Assembly (NCBI GenBank): GCA_024229935.1
Contig: JAAERX010000027.1
Coordinates: forward strand, 92,968 to 156,967
Direction of reading: 5' to 3'
DNA from: Gammaproteobacteria bacterium
Lineage (GTDB): Bacteria; Pseudomonadota; Gammaproteobacteria; Steroidobacterales; GCA-2729495
Length of the DNA stretch: 64,000 nt
Each line of letters opens with the position of its first letter. Positions within the stretch are counted from its first letter, which is position 1. Of the stretch, positions 39,020-48,813 are shown one piece after another. The notes under the pieces were generated by a model. It searched no databases, had not been told where the DNA came from, and was given only the letters and a program-made list of their open reading frames with translations. Both the position numbers and the translations under genes were made by a program.

Positions 39020-39625
39020 ATGGAAACTGTATGGTGGGCTAGTGAGGATCTATGGCGCAAGGTAGCCATCTGGATAACTGCCTTTATGACTGTCGTGCTG
39101 ATCGTTCTGACTTATGACTCGCTCCACGCAATCACTGCTGGTGGCGAATCAGGTCGGGTTAAGGCATATAGCGTTATTAATAACCGGGTTTATTACAAGT
39201 TTGATAAAGAAAGAAACCTTCCGGTACCCGTCATCGGTGACTCGGCACCCCTGTTTGGTAAAACCCTAACTGAAGACGAGGCCTATGCCCTTGTTACTAA
39301 GGGTAAAATCACAACTCACGCCAAAAACTGCATGGGCTGTCATACCTTCCTCGGTAACGGTGCCTACTATGCACCAGACCTGACGAAGTCCTGGCTGGAT
39401 CCAGCCTGGGGCAGCGAAGGCGTACGTGAAGAGCTGATGGTGACCTTTTTAAAGGACCCGGAAACAAATGCACGTGGTTTTGGCAGCGATCGCAAGATGC
39501 CTAATCTGAATATTACTGACGAAGAAGCGCACGCAATCGTGGCATACCTGAAATGGTTATCCACCATTGATACCAATGGCTTCCCACGTAATTTCACACC
39601 TATTTCGCAGGAGGGTGATCGATGA
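39020..39625 (+). CDS. norC: Nitric oxide reductase subunit C
   Basis: A 201-residue membrane-anchored mono-heme cytochrome c, with an N-terminal helix (WITAFMTVVLIVLTYDSL) and heme site CMGCHTFLGNGAYYAPDLT, which is the NorC signature. It passes electrons from periplasmic donors to NorB. Its last codons overlap norB by 4 bp (ATGA), so translation is coupled. Confidence 0.95.
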   Translation: METVWWASEDLWRKVAIWITAFMTVVLIVLTYDSLHAITAGGESGRVKAYSVINNRVYYKFDKERNLPVPVIGDSAPLFGKTLTEDEAYALVTKGKITTHAKNCMGCHTFLGNGAYYAPDLTKSWLDPAWGSEGVREELMVTFLKDPETNARGFGSDRKMPNLNITDEEAHAIVAYLKWLSTIDTNGFPRNFTPISQEGDR

Positions 39626-41064
39626 GCATCGGCACACTAAGTTTTTCACACTTGACCACCGGGCAACAACTGGCGATTAAGTATTACTCTGTGGCAGTCA
39701 TACTGTTCGCAGCACAGGTTCTGTTTGGGCTACTGGCAGGCTTGCAGTACCTGAGACCTGACTTTCTCTATGAAGTACTGGACTTCAGCGTTAACCGCAT
39801 GGTGCATGTCAATGCCATGGTGGTCTGGATGCTGTATGGCTTTATGGGCGCTATCTTCTGGCTGGTTGAAGAAGAAGCCGGGGTTGAACTCGTAGGTGCC
39901 AAGCTCGCTAACCTGGGCTTCTGGGTACTGACTGCTGCGGTTACCGTAGTGGTACTCGTCTATCTGTTTGTACAGATAGGGCCGGGCACTATGGAGTCAC
40001 TCTGGTTTATTAATGAAGGGCGTGAGTATATTGAGGCACCACGATGGGCTGATATCGGTATCGTCATCTGCCTGTTGATATTCTTCTATAACATTTCTGC
40101 CACTTTCATGAAGGGCAAGTGGAGCGGCATATCCGGCGTCCTGGTTTTGGATCTGGTTGCTGTTGCTGGCCTGTACCTTGCCGGCATGTTCTACATCACT
40201 AATACTTCAGTAGAGCAGTACTGGTGGTGGTGGGTCATCCACATGTGGGTAGAGGCAACCTGGGAAGTTCTGGTTGGCTGTATCATGGCATGGGGTCTTA
40301 TCAAGACTCTGGGCGCAAGCCGCAAGATCGTTACAACCTGGCTCTATATTGAAGTAGCGCTGATGCTTGGCTCCGGTATTCTGGGTCTGGGTCATCACTA
40401 CTTCTGGATTGGCACACCTGAATACTGGTTCACCGTTGGTGGGTTCTTCTCGGCACTGGAACCGGTACCGCTGGTAGCCATGGTAGTACACGCAGTCTAT
40501 GACTCGGGCGTGCATCGCTTTAAGAACTCCAATCACCCGGCTCTGGCATGGTTTATTGCACATGCATTCGGCAACTTTTTCGGTGCCGGCGTGTTTGGGT
40601 TCATGCACACGCTCCCACAGATCAATCTGTATACGCATGGCTCCCAGTGGAGTTCATCCCACGGTCACCTGGCATTCTTTGGCGCCTATGCCACCATAAA
40701 CATTGCGATGTTCTATATGGGAATTCAAAAGTGGCGGGGCGATGTCTATATGTCCGCTAACATAGCGCATAGCTGGAGATGGAAATGGGCTCTGTCACTC
40801 CTATGCCTGGGTATGACGGGCATGACTATAGCCTTGCTGATATCAGGCTATGAGCAATCCTTTATTGAACGTGCACTTGGCGGAGCTACCTGGGCTGCAT
40901 ATTTCGAAGCACAGCAAACCGCATGGTACGTACAAGGTATGGTCTGGCGTCAGATATGGGGCTATGTGTTTGCTTCCGGACTGGTTCTGCTGATCTGGGA
41001 TCTGCTTACCATTGGTAAAGGTGATACACGACCCATGTTATTACCCGAACCAGCTGAGCATTAA
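39622..41064 (+). CDS. norB: Nitric oxide reductase subunit B (cNOR, catalytic)
   Basis: A 480-residue heme-copper-type membrane enzyme that reduces 2 NO to N2O. FeB site residues are H207, E211, H258 and H259, with E280 in SALEPVP. These are the same numbers as in Pseudomonas cNOR. GHHYFWIG is intact, in contrast to GISHNFYW of the NOD-like protein at 18631. norQ and norD, usually needed for activation, do not follow. A hairpin terminator and a cytochrome c gene come next. Confidence 0.96.
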   Translation: MSIGTLSFSHLTTGQQLAIKYYSVAVILFAAQVLFGLLAGLQYLRPDFLYEVLDFSVNRMVHVNAMVVWMLYGFMGAIFWLVEEEAGVELVGAKLANLGFWVLTAAVTVVVLVYLFVQIGPGTMESLWFINEGREYIEAPRWADIGIVICLLIFFYNISATFMKGKWSGISGVLVLDLVAVAGLYLAGMFYITNTSVEQYWWWWVIHMWVEATWEVLVGCIMAWGLIKTLGASRKIVTTWLYIEVALMLGSGILGLGHHYFWIGTPEYWFTVGGFFSALEPVPLVAMVVHAVYDSGVHRFKNSNHPALAWFIAHAFGNFFGAGVFGFMHTLPQINLYTHGSQWSSSHGHLAFFGAYATINIAMFYMGIQKWRGDVYMSANIAHSWRWKWALSLLCLGMTGMTIALLISGYEQSFIERALGGATWAAYFEAQQTAWYVQGMVWRQIWGYVFASGLVLLIWDLLTIGKGDTRPMLLPEPAEH

Positions 41065-41082
41065 TAGCAAAAAAGATGAAAT

Positions 41083-41113
41083 GATGCTGCGGCTTAGGCC
41101 GCAGCATCCTTTA
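41083..41113 (+). terminator. Hairpin terminator after norB
   Basis: Perfect 11-bp stem GATGCTGCGGC/GCCGCAGCATC with loop TTAG. The T-tract is short (CTTTAAAATT), so it may be a partial terminator or an mRNA-stabilising hairpin ahead of the cytochrome c gene. Confidence 0.7.
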
Positions 41114-41145
41114 AAATTAGTTTGACTAGCACTGGAGGTGCGAAA

Positions 41146-41445
41146 GTGAGAATCAGTATTTTTGTAGTCGCGGCAGCGATTGCTATTACAAGTACGTCAG
41201 CCATGGCTGGCGATCCTAACCCGGCAAATATTGCCAAAACCGTTTGTGCAGGCTGTCATGGACCAGAGGGTATTAGCACTAACCCACTCTGGCCAAACCT
41301 TGCCGGACAAAAAGAACAGTATCTAAGCAAAGCTATCAATGATTACCGTAGTGGTGCCAGAAAAGACCCTGTTATGGGCCCTCTTGCACAGGGATTAAGT
41401 GATAGAGATATTGAAGATCTCGCTGCTTACTACTCAAATAAGTAA
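41146..41445 (+). CDS. Class I cytochrome c (c553/c4-like) after norCB
   Basis: Start chosen at GTG 41146 with GGAGG seven bases upstream; the TTG at 41122 would put the ribosome site inside the gene. The 99-residue product has a signal peptide (cut after AMA), heme site CAGCHGPEG, and PLWPNLAGQKEQYL with the C-terminal DIEDLAAYYSNK typical of c553/c4 cytochromes. It is a likely soluble electron donor to NorCB or NirS. A strong terminator follows. Confidence 0.85.
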   Translation: MRISIFVVAAAIAITSTSAMAGDPNPANIAKTVCAGCHGPEGISTNPLWPNLAGQKEQYLSKAINDYRSGARKDPVMGPLAQGLSDRDIEDLAAYYSNK

Positions 41446-41510
41446 ATTAAAAATCAGCTGCCCTTATTAAATATTGGGCGCTACACTTTAGAAACAAGCA
41501 TATTGTTACA

Positions 41511-41547
41511 AAAGCTGGTCAGGTTATTTCCTGACCAGCTTTTTTTA
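41511..41547 (+). terminator. Rho-independent terminator
   Basis: Stem AAAGCTGGTCAGG/CCTGACCAGCTTT with loop TTATTT and a run of seven T. It ends the nsrR-norCB-cytochrome region. Confidence 0.92.
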
Positions 41548-41653
41548 TACTGTAAATATCTTAATGCCATATCTTCTAAGGTGCCAAATCAGCTGATTCA
41601 ACAACAAGGAGACATGAAGCTGTTGCATTGAGGAAGAAGTATTACCTTCTTTC

Positions 41654-42220
41654 TCAGAATGCTACGGTGGTTTCCTGTGCATTCTGCTTGCGGCGCACTA
41701 CTGCCAGCGGGTTCATAAAATGCCTATCAGTTGCCACATGCTGAGCTTCCGGATGCCTTGACAGCATCATGGATTTAATAGCCTCACCCTGACCTTTATG
41801 GGCATAAATAAGAATTAGATACTTACCAGCATCTATTTCGCCCTGCCAGTGTCTTAGCTTCTGACTCTTTGCACCGATACCCGATAACCCACCTATCCAG
41901 GCACCCATTAGTATTGCCACAACAACCAGAAGCAGATAAATAAAAACAGGGATGTCTGGACCAAAGAACTGGGTATACATCAATAGCCCTATACCAATTA
42001 GGCCGCCTGCAAAGCCTATAATGGCACCTATAAACCCACCCCGAAGAAGATCAAGTGTCTCAAGATAATTGCTCGAATGAAGCTTTTCCCTCTTGAGACC
42101 TGCTTCATCCTTACTGACCACATGCATAAACCATTCATTCACTCCGGCATCATGCAGATCATCTGATATTTGATGCGTGTGATGCAGGGTTGGCGCGAGA
42201 TAATACAAACATTTCATCAC
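41654..42220 (-). CDS. Two-helix membrane protein, unknown function
   Basis: A 188-residue protein with two central hydrophobic segments rich in glycine (GGFIGAIIGFAGGLIGIGLLMY and IYLLLVVVAILMGAWIGG), typical of DUF1269-like small membrane proteins with cytosolic ends. The C-terminal part holds KYLILIYAHKGQGEAIKSMMLSRHPEA. No function is known. It is separated from the nor region by a terminator. Confidence 0.6.
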   Translation of the reverse strand: MMKCLYYLAPTLHHTHQISDDLHDAGVNEWFMHVVSKDEAGLKREKLHSSNYLETLDLLRGGFIGAIIGFAGGLIGIGLLMYTQFFGPDIPVFIYLLLVVVAILMGAWIGGLSGIGAKSQKLRHWQGEIDAGKYLILIYAHKGQGEAIKSMMLSRHPEAQHVATDRHFMNPLAVVRRKQNAQETTVAF

Positions 42221-42504
42221 ATTGCCCCTTAAATTAGTTACAAGTCAGATTACTTATGTACCCAGGTGCCACTTAATATACCTAAAAAACCACATCCAAA
42301 ATATACCTGAAAAACACTTGAATACAGCCCGTGTTCCTCTTTAGCATTTAGCTAAAGATATGCATAAACAACTGAATTAAGTGTTGCATAGATTTTCAGG
42401 TTTTTAGGACGCAATGCAAAATAAATACAGGTACTAATCGTGGCTGCTGCGAGACAGCATGATCAGTCAACAATAAGCTTTCTGGCCATCATCAATTACG
42501 ATCA

Positions 42505-43512
42505 CTAAAAACTACGCGCTCTTTCACTAGCCTCCGGATGTGTTGAAAGCAGGCTCATCGCATCAGGGCCACCCTCCTCAAGTTCACCCAAGCGCAAAAT
42601 AATTGTTGCAAAGCGATTCAATGGAATACCATTTGCCAGTAAATACTCTCTGGCAACTTTGTCTGCTTCATATTCAAACTCACGTGAGTAACCCGCATTT
42701 GCCAGTAAAGTTGGAATACCGGCAGCAAAACTAGTTGCCGACGAGGTATCACCCGTTAAAACAATTATTAATCCAGCAACTACCGAATTTTGCAACAAGG
42801 AACGTAATGCATGTCGATTACGAATATGCCCTACCTCATGTGCCAGAATAGCCGCCAACTCATCATCATGCTCAGCCAAAGCAACAAGCTCATCAGTAAT
42901 AACTATAGTTCCACCTGGTAATGCCAGTGCATTAGCACCCAGTCTCTGCCCCTTTCTGAAGACAAGCTGATACCGATAATTTTCTGTAACACCTACCGTT
43001 TCAACAACCGAAATAAATACGGTCATTAACTGCAACTGCCTTTGCATATCAAGTTCACTGGGTGCCAGCATATGACCATCCAGCATGGCCAGACCTTCTA
43101 TGCCAATAGCATCATCAACCTCAAGTGGCAACATATTAGCAACTAGTTGAGCCCCCTTTGGCACCCCCCAGACATACCCTACCCAGCCCAAGGCCAGTGT
43201 AAGCAGGAGTGCCAAAAGGGCAAAAGACCAGCGTGACTCCAGTTTATGAAGCCACTGACTCCGCCCGGTTGAATTAGTCAACTGAGTATAGAAAGCTCCA
43301 CTATCAGCTATTTCCAGATGAGCACCATCCGGTAATTCGACCCGCGCCGGCTGACTGCCAAGCTGCTCTGAAATATCAACATCTTCAAGGCGAAAACGTG
43401 AAAGTGTGCTGAACTCCTGCAAGACAATATAACCAGGTACAGTCAGCTTGACCGTAACATTACGTCGCTGGGCCGTTTTCCCATCATATAAATATGCAGA
43501 CAGTGTGGTCAT
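42505..43512 (-). CDS. M48 family zinc metalloprotease
   Basis: A 335-residue protease with the zinc motif HEVGH (225-229) and downstream EFEYEADKVA (ExxxD, E280) as third ligand region. An N-terminal soluble part precedes one membrane helix (SFALLALLLTLALGWVGYVWG). It is a periplasmic or membrane-bound peptidase of the HtpX/BepA type. Its start overlaps the YjgN gene by 4 bp, a common gene pair. Confidence 0.9.
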   Translation of the reverse strand: MTTLSAYLYDGKTAQRRNVTVKLTVPGYIVLQEFSTLSRFRLEDVDISEQLGSQPARVELPDGAHLEIADSGAFYTQLTNSTGRSQWLHKLESRWSFALLALLLTLALGWVGYVWGVPKGAQLVANMLPLEVDDAIGIEGLAMLDGHMLAPSELDMQRQLQLMTVFISVVETVGVTENYRYQLVFRKGQRLGANALALPGGTIVITDELVALAEHDDELAAILAHEVGHIRNRHALRSLLQNSVVAGLIIVLTGDTSSATSFAAGIPTLLANAGYSREFEYEADKVAREYLLANGIPLNRFATIILRLGELEEGGPDAMSLLSTHPEASERARSF

Positions 43513-44600
43513 AAACCAATATCCACATCAAATACATCACCAATTTCCTCGCCCAGTGAAGAAACCTCGGTTAACTGACCTGAAACTACATCATCTAGAC
43601 TACCTGACACATCAACCCAGGTATGATTCAACTGGTATCTGAAAATACGCATCTGCGCCCATGGCACCAGCAAACCAAGTGACAGAACAATCACAACAAT
43701 ATTGCTAAGATAAATACCCAGCATTCCTGTCAGGGACCAGTCACAACCCAGCTTATGGACTTCACCAGTAGAAAGTTCTGCGCGAATGGATGTTCCATTT
43801 GTCGTTGCACGAAGAATGTAAGCTTTAATAAACTGAAGTACTACGTAATAAAATAATCCAAATATAAGAAATGGTAATGCAACCATTAAATTAAATGACA
43901 TATCGAGCTTACCCTGAGCAGCCATTCCTGAAGTGTAGGCAAACAACCCCATAGGAATAAGCACAAAAATACCCAGCAACGCTCCAAGCGCATAACCCGT
44001 ATAGAATTTTTTGCTACTTAAATTAAGCCTGAAGATCAAATTGCCAAAATTAGTATTATCTACAAGCATACGGTTACGTTGAAAATGCGCAAAAGGGATA
44101 GCAAGCCCCAACGTCATCACCGATAAAAGCCCATAAAGCAAAATAACCTTGATAGCCTCACCATATACAGGGTTGAATGAAAATTTTATATTTCTGTAAG
44201 CCGTATAGCGCATATTAAACATACGTGATCGAACGATCACCCAGGGCGTCACCAAACTAAGCAGCAGAATTATTGCACCGCTAAGCAGTGGTACAAAATA
44301 ATCTGCAGTTAAATAAATAACCAATAATGCCAGTGCAATTAAACGACCACGCAGAATGACCAAGGGTCTGGCCGTATAGTCGAAGTGACTGCCTGCTAGC
44401 TCCAGGTTACCGTAGATATAACAATTCTTTCTGACCTTGGCCCAGGCAGAATAAATACCCAGAGTCAGTATGGTTAATAAAAGATTAACAATCCATATCC
44501 GAAAATATTCACCGGCTTGGCCATTAAACTGCAGCCATTCTCGTTGCAACTGAACTGATTCCGGCCTAGTCAGTGCTGACTGATCAGTTTTGCGATCCAT
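43509..44600 (-). CDS. YjgN family membrane protein (DUF898)
   Basis: A 363-residue polytopic membrane protein of the YjgN/DUF898 family. The repeated pattern around LLTILTLGIYSAWAKVRKNCYIYGN and SLGLLVPWAQMRIFRYQ is the family signature. Function is unknown. It is translationally coupled with the M48 protease gene (4-bp overlap), suggesting joint work in envelope protein quality control. Confidence 0.85.
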   Translation of the reverse strand: MDRKTDQSALTRPESVQLQREWLQFNGQAGEYFRIWIVNLLLTILTLGIYSAWAKVRKNCYIYGNLELAGSHFDYTARPLVILRGRLIALALLVIYLTADYFVPLLSGAIILLLSLVTPWVIVRSRMFNMRYTAYRNIKFSFNPVYGEAIKVILLYGLLSVMTLGLAIPFAHFQRNRMLVDNTNFGNLIFRLNLSSKKFYTGYALGALLGIFVLIPMGLFAYTSGMAAQGKLDMSFNLMVALPFLIFGLFYYVVLQFIKAYILRATTNGTSIRAELSTGEVHKLGCDWSLTGMLGIYLSNIVVIVLSLGLLVPWAQMRIFRYQLNHTWVDVSGSLDDVVSGQLTEVSSLGEEIGDVFDVDIGL

Positions 44601-44665
44601 AGGTCTACATACCCTGTAATCTATTTGCAGCCCCCATGACCTTTCAGTCTATACCATAAAAAACA

Positions 44666-45259
44666 TTAACTACCTGCCCACATGCGGCGCAACACCCCAT
44701 CTTTAACAACAAACTGATGCCACATCGCACCAACAACATGCAAGCCAAGTATGGCTGCCCCAACCCTCCAGCAATAACGATGGACCCCGGCAAAAAATTC
44801 ATAGCTGAAAAAAGCACCTTCTGATGCCTGCGGGACAATACCTGGAACACTATTCCACCCAAAGAAGAAAATGGGAAATTCACCTTCATACGCCGACAAA
44901 GATGCCCAGCCTGAAAATGGGTAAATAAACAACAGCAGATAAAGAGATATATGGGTCAAATGTGCAAGCCAGCGTTGATAACTCACAAGATTTACAGGAA
45001 GCCCTGGGGTTGGATGACTCATTCGCCAACCAAAACGTGCAAAGCTGATACCAAGAATGAGAAAGCCCAGGGTGTGATGCAGCAATGAAGTTCGCATAAC
45101 CCAGGTATCATCAGTATAGGTTTCTGCATATACCTCATATACCTCTACCATCCAAAAACCCAACGGAATCTGGACAATAATTAAGATCAGCGTAAGCCAG
45201 TGAAAGCTCCTGGCAAGACGACTCCAACCCGGCACTGGCGCTTCTCTGAGTACAGCCAT
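44666..45259 (-). CDS. Cytochrome b561 family protein
   Basis: A 197-residue four-helix membrane protein of the bacterial cytochrome b561 type. Heme-ligand His candidates are in FHWLTLIL, LLHHTLGFLIL, HISLYLLLFIYPFSGW and LHVVGAMWHQFVVKDGVLRRM. It should pass electrons from quinol to a periplasmic acceptor. It is a monocistronic unit on the minus strand. Confidence 0.88.
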   Translation of the reverse strand: MAVLREAPVPGWSRLARSFHWLTLILIIVQIPLGFWMVEVYEVYAETYTDDTWVMRTSLLHHTLGFLILGISFARFGWRMSHPTPGLPVNLVSYQRWLAHLTHISLYLLLFIYPFSGWASLSAYEGEFPIFFFGWNSVPGIVPQASEGAFFSYEFFAGVHRYCWRVGAAILGLHVVGAMWHQFVVKDGVLRRMWAGS

Positions 45260-45675
45260 CCTATCTACACACCAAGTACAAGCTGATAAATAAATCCCTT
45301 CTTATTTAGCATAATCCAACCCCCCTCAGGGATGGCTATAGATTTATAGGGTCATCTGACCTTGAATCTGCAGCATAGCTATAGAGGTGACCAGAGGTTT
45401 TTGGTGCTGCATCCATTTTTTAAGTATTTGTACGTAGGTTTGGCGCTGCTATAACCATCTCAAGCAATTATTTGCATGTGCATCAGTTATTTAGCAAGAC
45501 ACACACTTGTAGATAATTTACTTGTCACTGGGCAGATACATCAGTAAAATAAAGATGCGAAAACAGGCTCCCTAAGAGGCTGAATGTTTCACACAATAAT
45601 AAGAACTAATTCACACAATAATAAGAACTAAACAGATATAAGATCCTAGAACTAAAACTATAAGGATTTATACCA
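45260..45675. other. Intergenic region with a tandem repeat
   Basis: 416 bp, AT-rich. It contains two perfect back-to-back copies of a 22-bp unit (45588-45631). No other gene or regulatory site is evident. A small secreted-protein gene follows. Confidence 0.5.
45588..45631. repeat. Two perfect tandem copies of a 22-bp unit
   Basis: Each copy begins TTCACACAATAATAAG and ends AACTAA. The copies abut exactly at 45609/45610. They lie about 45 bp before the TTG start of the small secreted protein, so they are in its 5' region. Confidence 0.9.
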
Positions 45676-45873
45676 TTGAAAATATTTAAGGCCACTGTAA
45701 AAAGCTTTGTGTTTGCGTTTATATTATTTGCAGGTTATCTCACATTTGCGGGTCTTGACCCTCAGGCAAAAGAAGCAGCCGAATCTGTTTTCAATGAAGA
45801 TAAGAAGAGTTACCCGGAAAAAAACCTGGCCACCATCAAAGAACCGGTTTTTTCTGTTGAAACTACCGGCTAG
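45676..45873 (+). CDS. Small secreted protein, unknown
   Basis: A 65-residue product from TTG 45676 with AAGGATT upstream. It has a signal peptide-like N-terminus (VKSFVFAFILFAGYLTFAG) and a short acidic mature part (EAAESVFNEDKKSYPEKN). No family is recognised. The TTG start and small size make this less certain. Confidence 0.45.
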   Translation: MKIFKATVKSFVFAFILFAGYLTFAGLDPQAKEAAESVFNEDKKSYPEKNLATIKEPVFSVETTG

Positions 45874-45952
45874 TAAATCAATATAAAAACCTAGCGACAC
45901 TTTACCCGAGCTGACTTTGGGCTTGCGCATTACAAACAAGCAATATTTTTAT

Positions 45953-46900
45953 CTAATCCCTAACTTTAACCACAATCTTGCCTACCGCATGCTCTGTCTG
46001 ACTTTTGAGATGGGCTTTTTTAATCTCATCAAGTGAAAAAACACTGTCAATGACCGGTCGCAACTGACCCTCATTAATCCAGTCTGCAAGTATCTGCAAA
46101 TCTGCCGCCGTGGGTGTCCAGGCCACAAAATACCCCTTACCTGGCTCCCACTCTGTTTGCCCTGGTATAAAAAAATCAATATTTGGAACCGGCACCAAGG
46201 TTAGATAAGTGCCATCAGTCTTAAGGGCCTGTCTGGCCTCTTCATATGTTCGTACCCCCACGGTGTCATAAACAATATCGTAGGGTTCACCTGTCTGCAG
46301 TGCATCTTTCTTGTTGTAATCAATGACTGCATCCGCTCCAAGTGAAGCAACAAGGTCCATATTTTTTTCGCTACATACACCGGTTACATGTGCACCCATG
46401 TTTTTAGCAATCTGCACCGCCAGTGTACCTACACCACCCGATGCGCCAATAACCAGCACTCGCTGATCTGGCTGCAAATTTGCACAGCTACGTAAACCAT
46501 TAATTGCCGTCAAGCCTACCAGTGGTATAGAAGCCGCTTCCTCATGACTTAATTTAGACGGCTTGGGTACTACTGTGCGGGTATTTAGTTCTGCAAACTC
46601 AGCATAGCAACGACCAGTACTAACATCCGAGCGGGCAAAAACCTCATCACCCACCTTAAAATCTGTGACACCCTCACCCACCTCAGCTACTACACCTGAG
46701 CAATCCCACCCAAGGATCATTGGAAAATCATCTCCATAGCGCATTGCCATGGTGCCCTCACGCATCTTCCAGTCTATCGGGTTGATATTGGTGGCATAAA
46801 CTTCAACAAGTACTTGTCCTGCTCCTATAGCAGGCATGGGTATGTCCCTAACCTGCATTACATCAACTGACCCAAACTCATCCAATACAGCAGCTTTCAT
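45953..46900 (-). CDS. Zinc-free MDR-family (quinone) oxidoreductase
   Basis: A 315-residue medium-chain dehydrogenase of the quinone-oxidoreductase type. The coenzyme motif is GASGGVGTLAVQIAK, and the substrate domain contains NPIDWKMREG and GWDCSGVVAEVGEGV. There are no zinc ligands. It uses NADPH to reduce quinones or enones. It is divergent from the UbiD-like gene. Confidence 0.88.
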   Translation of the reverse strand: MKAAVLDEFGSVDVMQVRDIPMPAIGAGQVLVEVYATNINPIDWKMREGTMAMRYGDDFPMILGWDCSGVVAEVGEGVTDFKVGDEVFARSDVSTGRCYAEFAELNTRTVVPKPSKLSHEEAASIPLVGLTAINGLRSCANLQPDQRVLVIGASGGVGTLAVQIAKNMGAHVTGVCSEKNMDLVASLGADAVIDYNKKDALQTGEPYDIVYDTVGVRTYEEARQALKTDGTYLTLVPVPNIDFFIPGQTEWEPGKGYFVAWTPTAADLQILADWINEGQLRPVIDSVFSLDEIKKAHLKSQTEHAVGKIVVKVRD

Positions 46901-47077
46901 TATTATTCTCCCATACTCTAAGGTGCCTGCTGAACCTACATGAGCATAACCTGCAACAGGTCAAGTACCAAGTCACCTAAGGAATCTGTAGACAAGCAGA
47001 CACGCCAAGCCCAAATAAGCTAATGTGTATGACAAAATCAGAGTTAATAATATATTGTTTAAGCGAGGCACATCATC

Positions 47078-48739
47078 ATGTCCGACCCAAAGCAACCTGA
47101 AAATAAAAGTCAGCTCGACCGCCGCATGTTCCTTGCTGCTGGCACAGGAATTGCGGCATTAACTGCAGGTTGCTCTTCACTTGCCAACCAGAACAAAACA
47201 CCTGCTCCAGGCATAGTGGCTTCTGGTGATGTACCCACAGCACCATTTGATTCAATTCGTGATTACATGGCAGCAATGGAAGCACACGGGTTACTTATGC
47301 GCTTCCCAGAAATTGATCAGGATAAATATGAAGCTACAGGGCTTTTCTTTAAAGCTACTGATCTCTTTGGCATGTATGGCACACCCGCCATGATATTTGA
47401 GAGAATAAAAATCAATGGTCAATGGGTTCAGGGGCCTGTTATGGTCAACACTCAGGGTCACTGGAATGCTGACAGTATTGCCTTTGGTCTGAAACCAGAA
47501 CCACGAGAGCATTATAAAAATTATCGTGCTGTCAAAACTAAGATGAAAAAAATGCTGGCCACTAACAACGGTCGCTACCCTGAGATACCACCCAATGAAG
47601 TCACGCGTGATACTGCACCCTGTAAAGAAGTAACGCTGGAAGGCGATGATATAGACCTGACCAAATTTGCTTTTCTCCAGACCAATCCAGCAGATGATGG
47701 TCGCTATATTAATACTGCATCAATCTTCACCTCTGACCCGGAAATGGGCGGTAACTATGGCACCTACCGATGTGCCCTGCGTGGCCCCAGACACCTTGGC
47801 TTTAACCCGGAGCCTAACCAGACCGGCAATAAGATGATGATGGCCGCCAAAGAACGCGGTGAAAAATCTGCCAAAATTGCACTGGTGCTTGGGCAGGATC
47901 CAATAGTCTGGATGATCAGCGGAAGTCGTATCGCACCACGTTTCGGACCCAAGCCCAAACCTGTAGATGAACTTGCAATTGCAGGCGGTTTACGCGGGAA
48001 AGCTATGGATGTTGTCAGATGTGACACCAATGACATGCTGGTGCCGGCCCACTGCGAAATGGTGATTGAAGGTGAAGTACCACTTGATGACGCCTCAATG
48101 GAGCCGGAAGGTCCTTTTGGCGAGATGTTTGGCTACCTCGGGCCTAGGAAGAAGTCTAACTTTGTGATTAATGTAACCAGAGTTACCCACCGCACTAAAC
48201 CATGGCTTATGAATGCTTTTACAGGCATGCAGCGAGGCATGCTGACTGCACCTATGGATGCCTTGTATGAAGTCTTTCTGAAAAAACTCGTCCCAGGGAT
48301 AGTTGAATACCAAACCCCACAGTACTGCATGGGTGTTGTCTTTATGAGCATAGACAAAACCAAACCAGGGGAAGGGCTCAAATCCGGCAGAACAATTGCA
48401 AAAAGCAATCCTATTGCCAAGGTGGTAGTAGTAGTGGATAAGGACATCAACATACTCAACCCAATTGAAATGCTGATGACTATAGGTTCACGCTGGCAAC
48501 CCTACCCCGCTACATTAATTATAGAAGAAGCCTTTGGCCTGATGACAGATCCAAGTCAGGTTGAAAACCGGAAAACCAGTAAGATTGTGATTGATGCAAC
48601 AATGCAGTGGCCTGAAGAAGGTGGCCAGGAAGAATTCCCGTTACGTAATCGTACTCTCCTTGAGCAAGGTGAACCCGATATTTGGGAAATCGTGGACAGT
48701 AAATTTGGTGAAACACTAAGGAACTGGAAGGAAGTCTAA
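47078..48739 (+). CDS. UbiD family decarboxylase-like protein with Tat/lipoprotein signal
   Basis: A 553-residue member of the UbiD family (prenyl-FMN-dependent (de)carboxylases). Family motifs include the block EGPFGEMFGYLGP, MVIEGEVPLDD and GVVFMSIDKT. Unlike ordinary cytosolic UbiD, the N-terminus has DRRMFLAAG followed by LTAGC, that is Tat export plus lipid anchoring. The prenyl-FMN cofactor is made by UbiX, whose gene is not in the window. It may have lost the classical reaction or act in the periplasm. The substrate is unknown. Confidence 0.82.
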   Translation: MSDPKQPENKSQLDRRMFLAAGTGIAALTAGCSSLANQNKTPAPGIVASGDVPTAPFDSIRDYMAAMEAHGLLMRFPEIDQDKYEATGLFFKATDLFGMYGTPAMIFERIKINGQWVQGPVMVNTQGHWNADSIAFGLKPEPREHYKNYRAVKTKMKKMLATNNGRYPEIPPNEVTRDTAPCKEVTLEGDDIDLTKFAFLQTNPADDGRYINTASIFTSDPEMGGNYGTYRCALRGPRHLGFNPEPNQTGNKMMMAAKERGEKSAKIALVLGQDPIVWMISGSRIAPRFGPKPKPVDELAIAGGLRGKAMDVVRCDTNDMLVPAHCEMVIEGEVPLDDASMEPEGPFGEMFGYLGPRKKSNFVINVTRVTHRTKPWLMNAFTGMQRGMLTAPMDALYEVFLKKLVPGIVEYQTPQYCMGVVFMSIDKTKPGEGLKSGRTIAKSNPIAKVVVVVDKDINILNPIEMLMTIGSRWQPYPATLIIEEAFGLMTDPSQVENRKTSKIVIDATMQWPEEGGQEEFPLRNRTLLEQGEPDIWEIVDSKFGETLRNWKEV

Positions 48740-48813
48740 GCATCCTTGTTTAGACAAAGATAAGTGTGCGTCCACATTGCACCCTTACAAGGGTAAAGCA
48801 ACACCCAAAAAAA

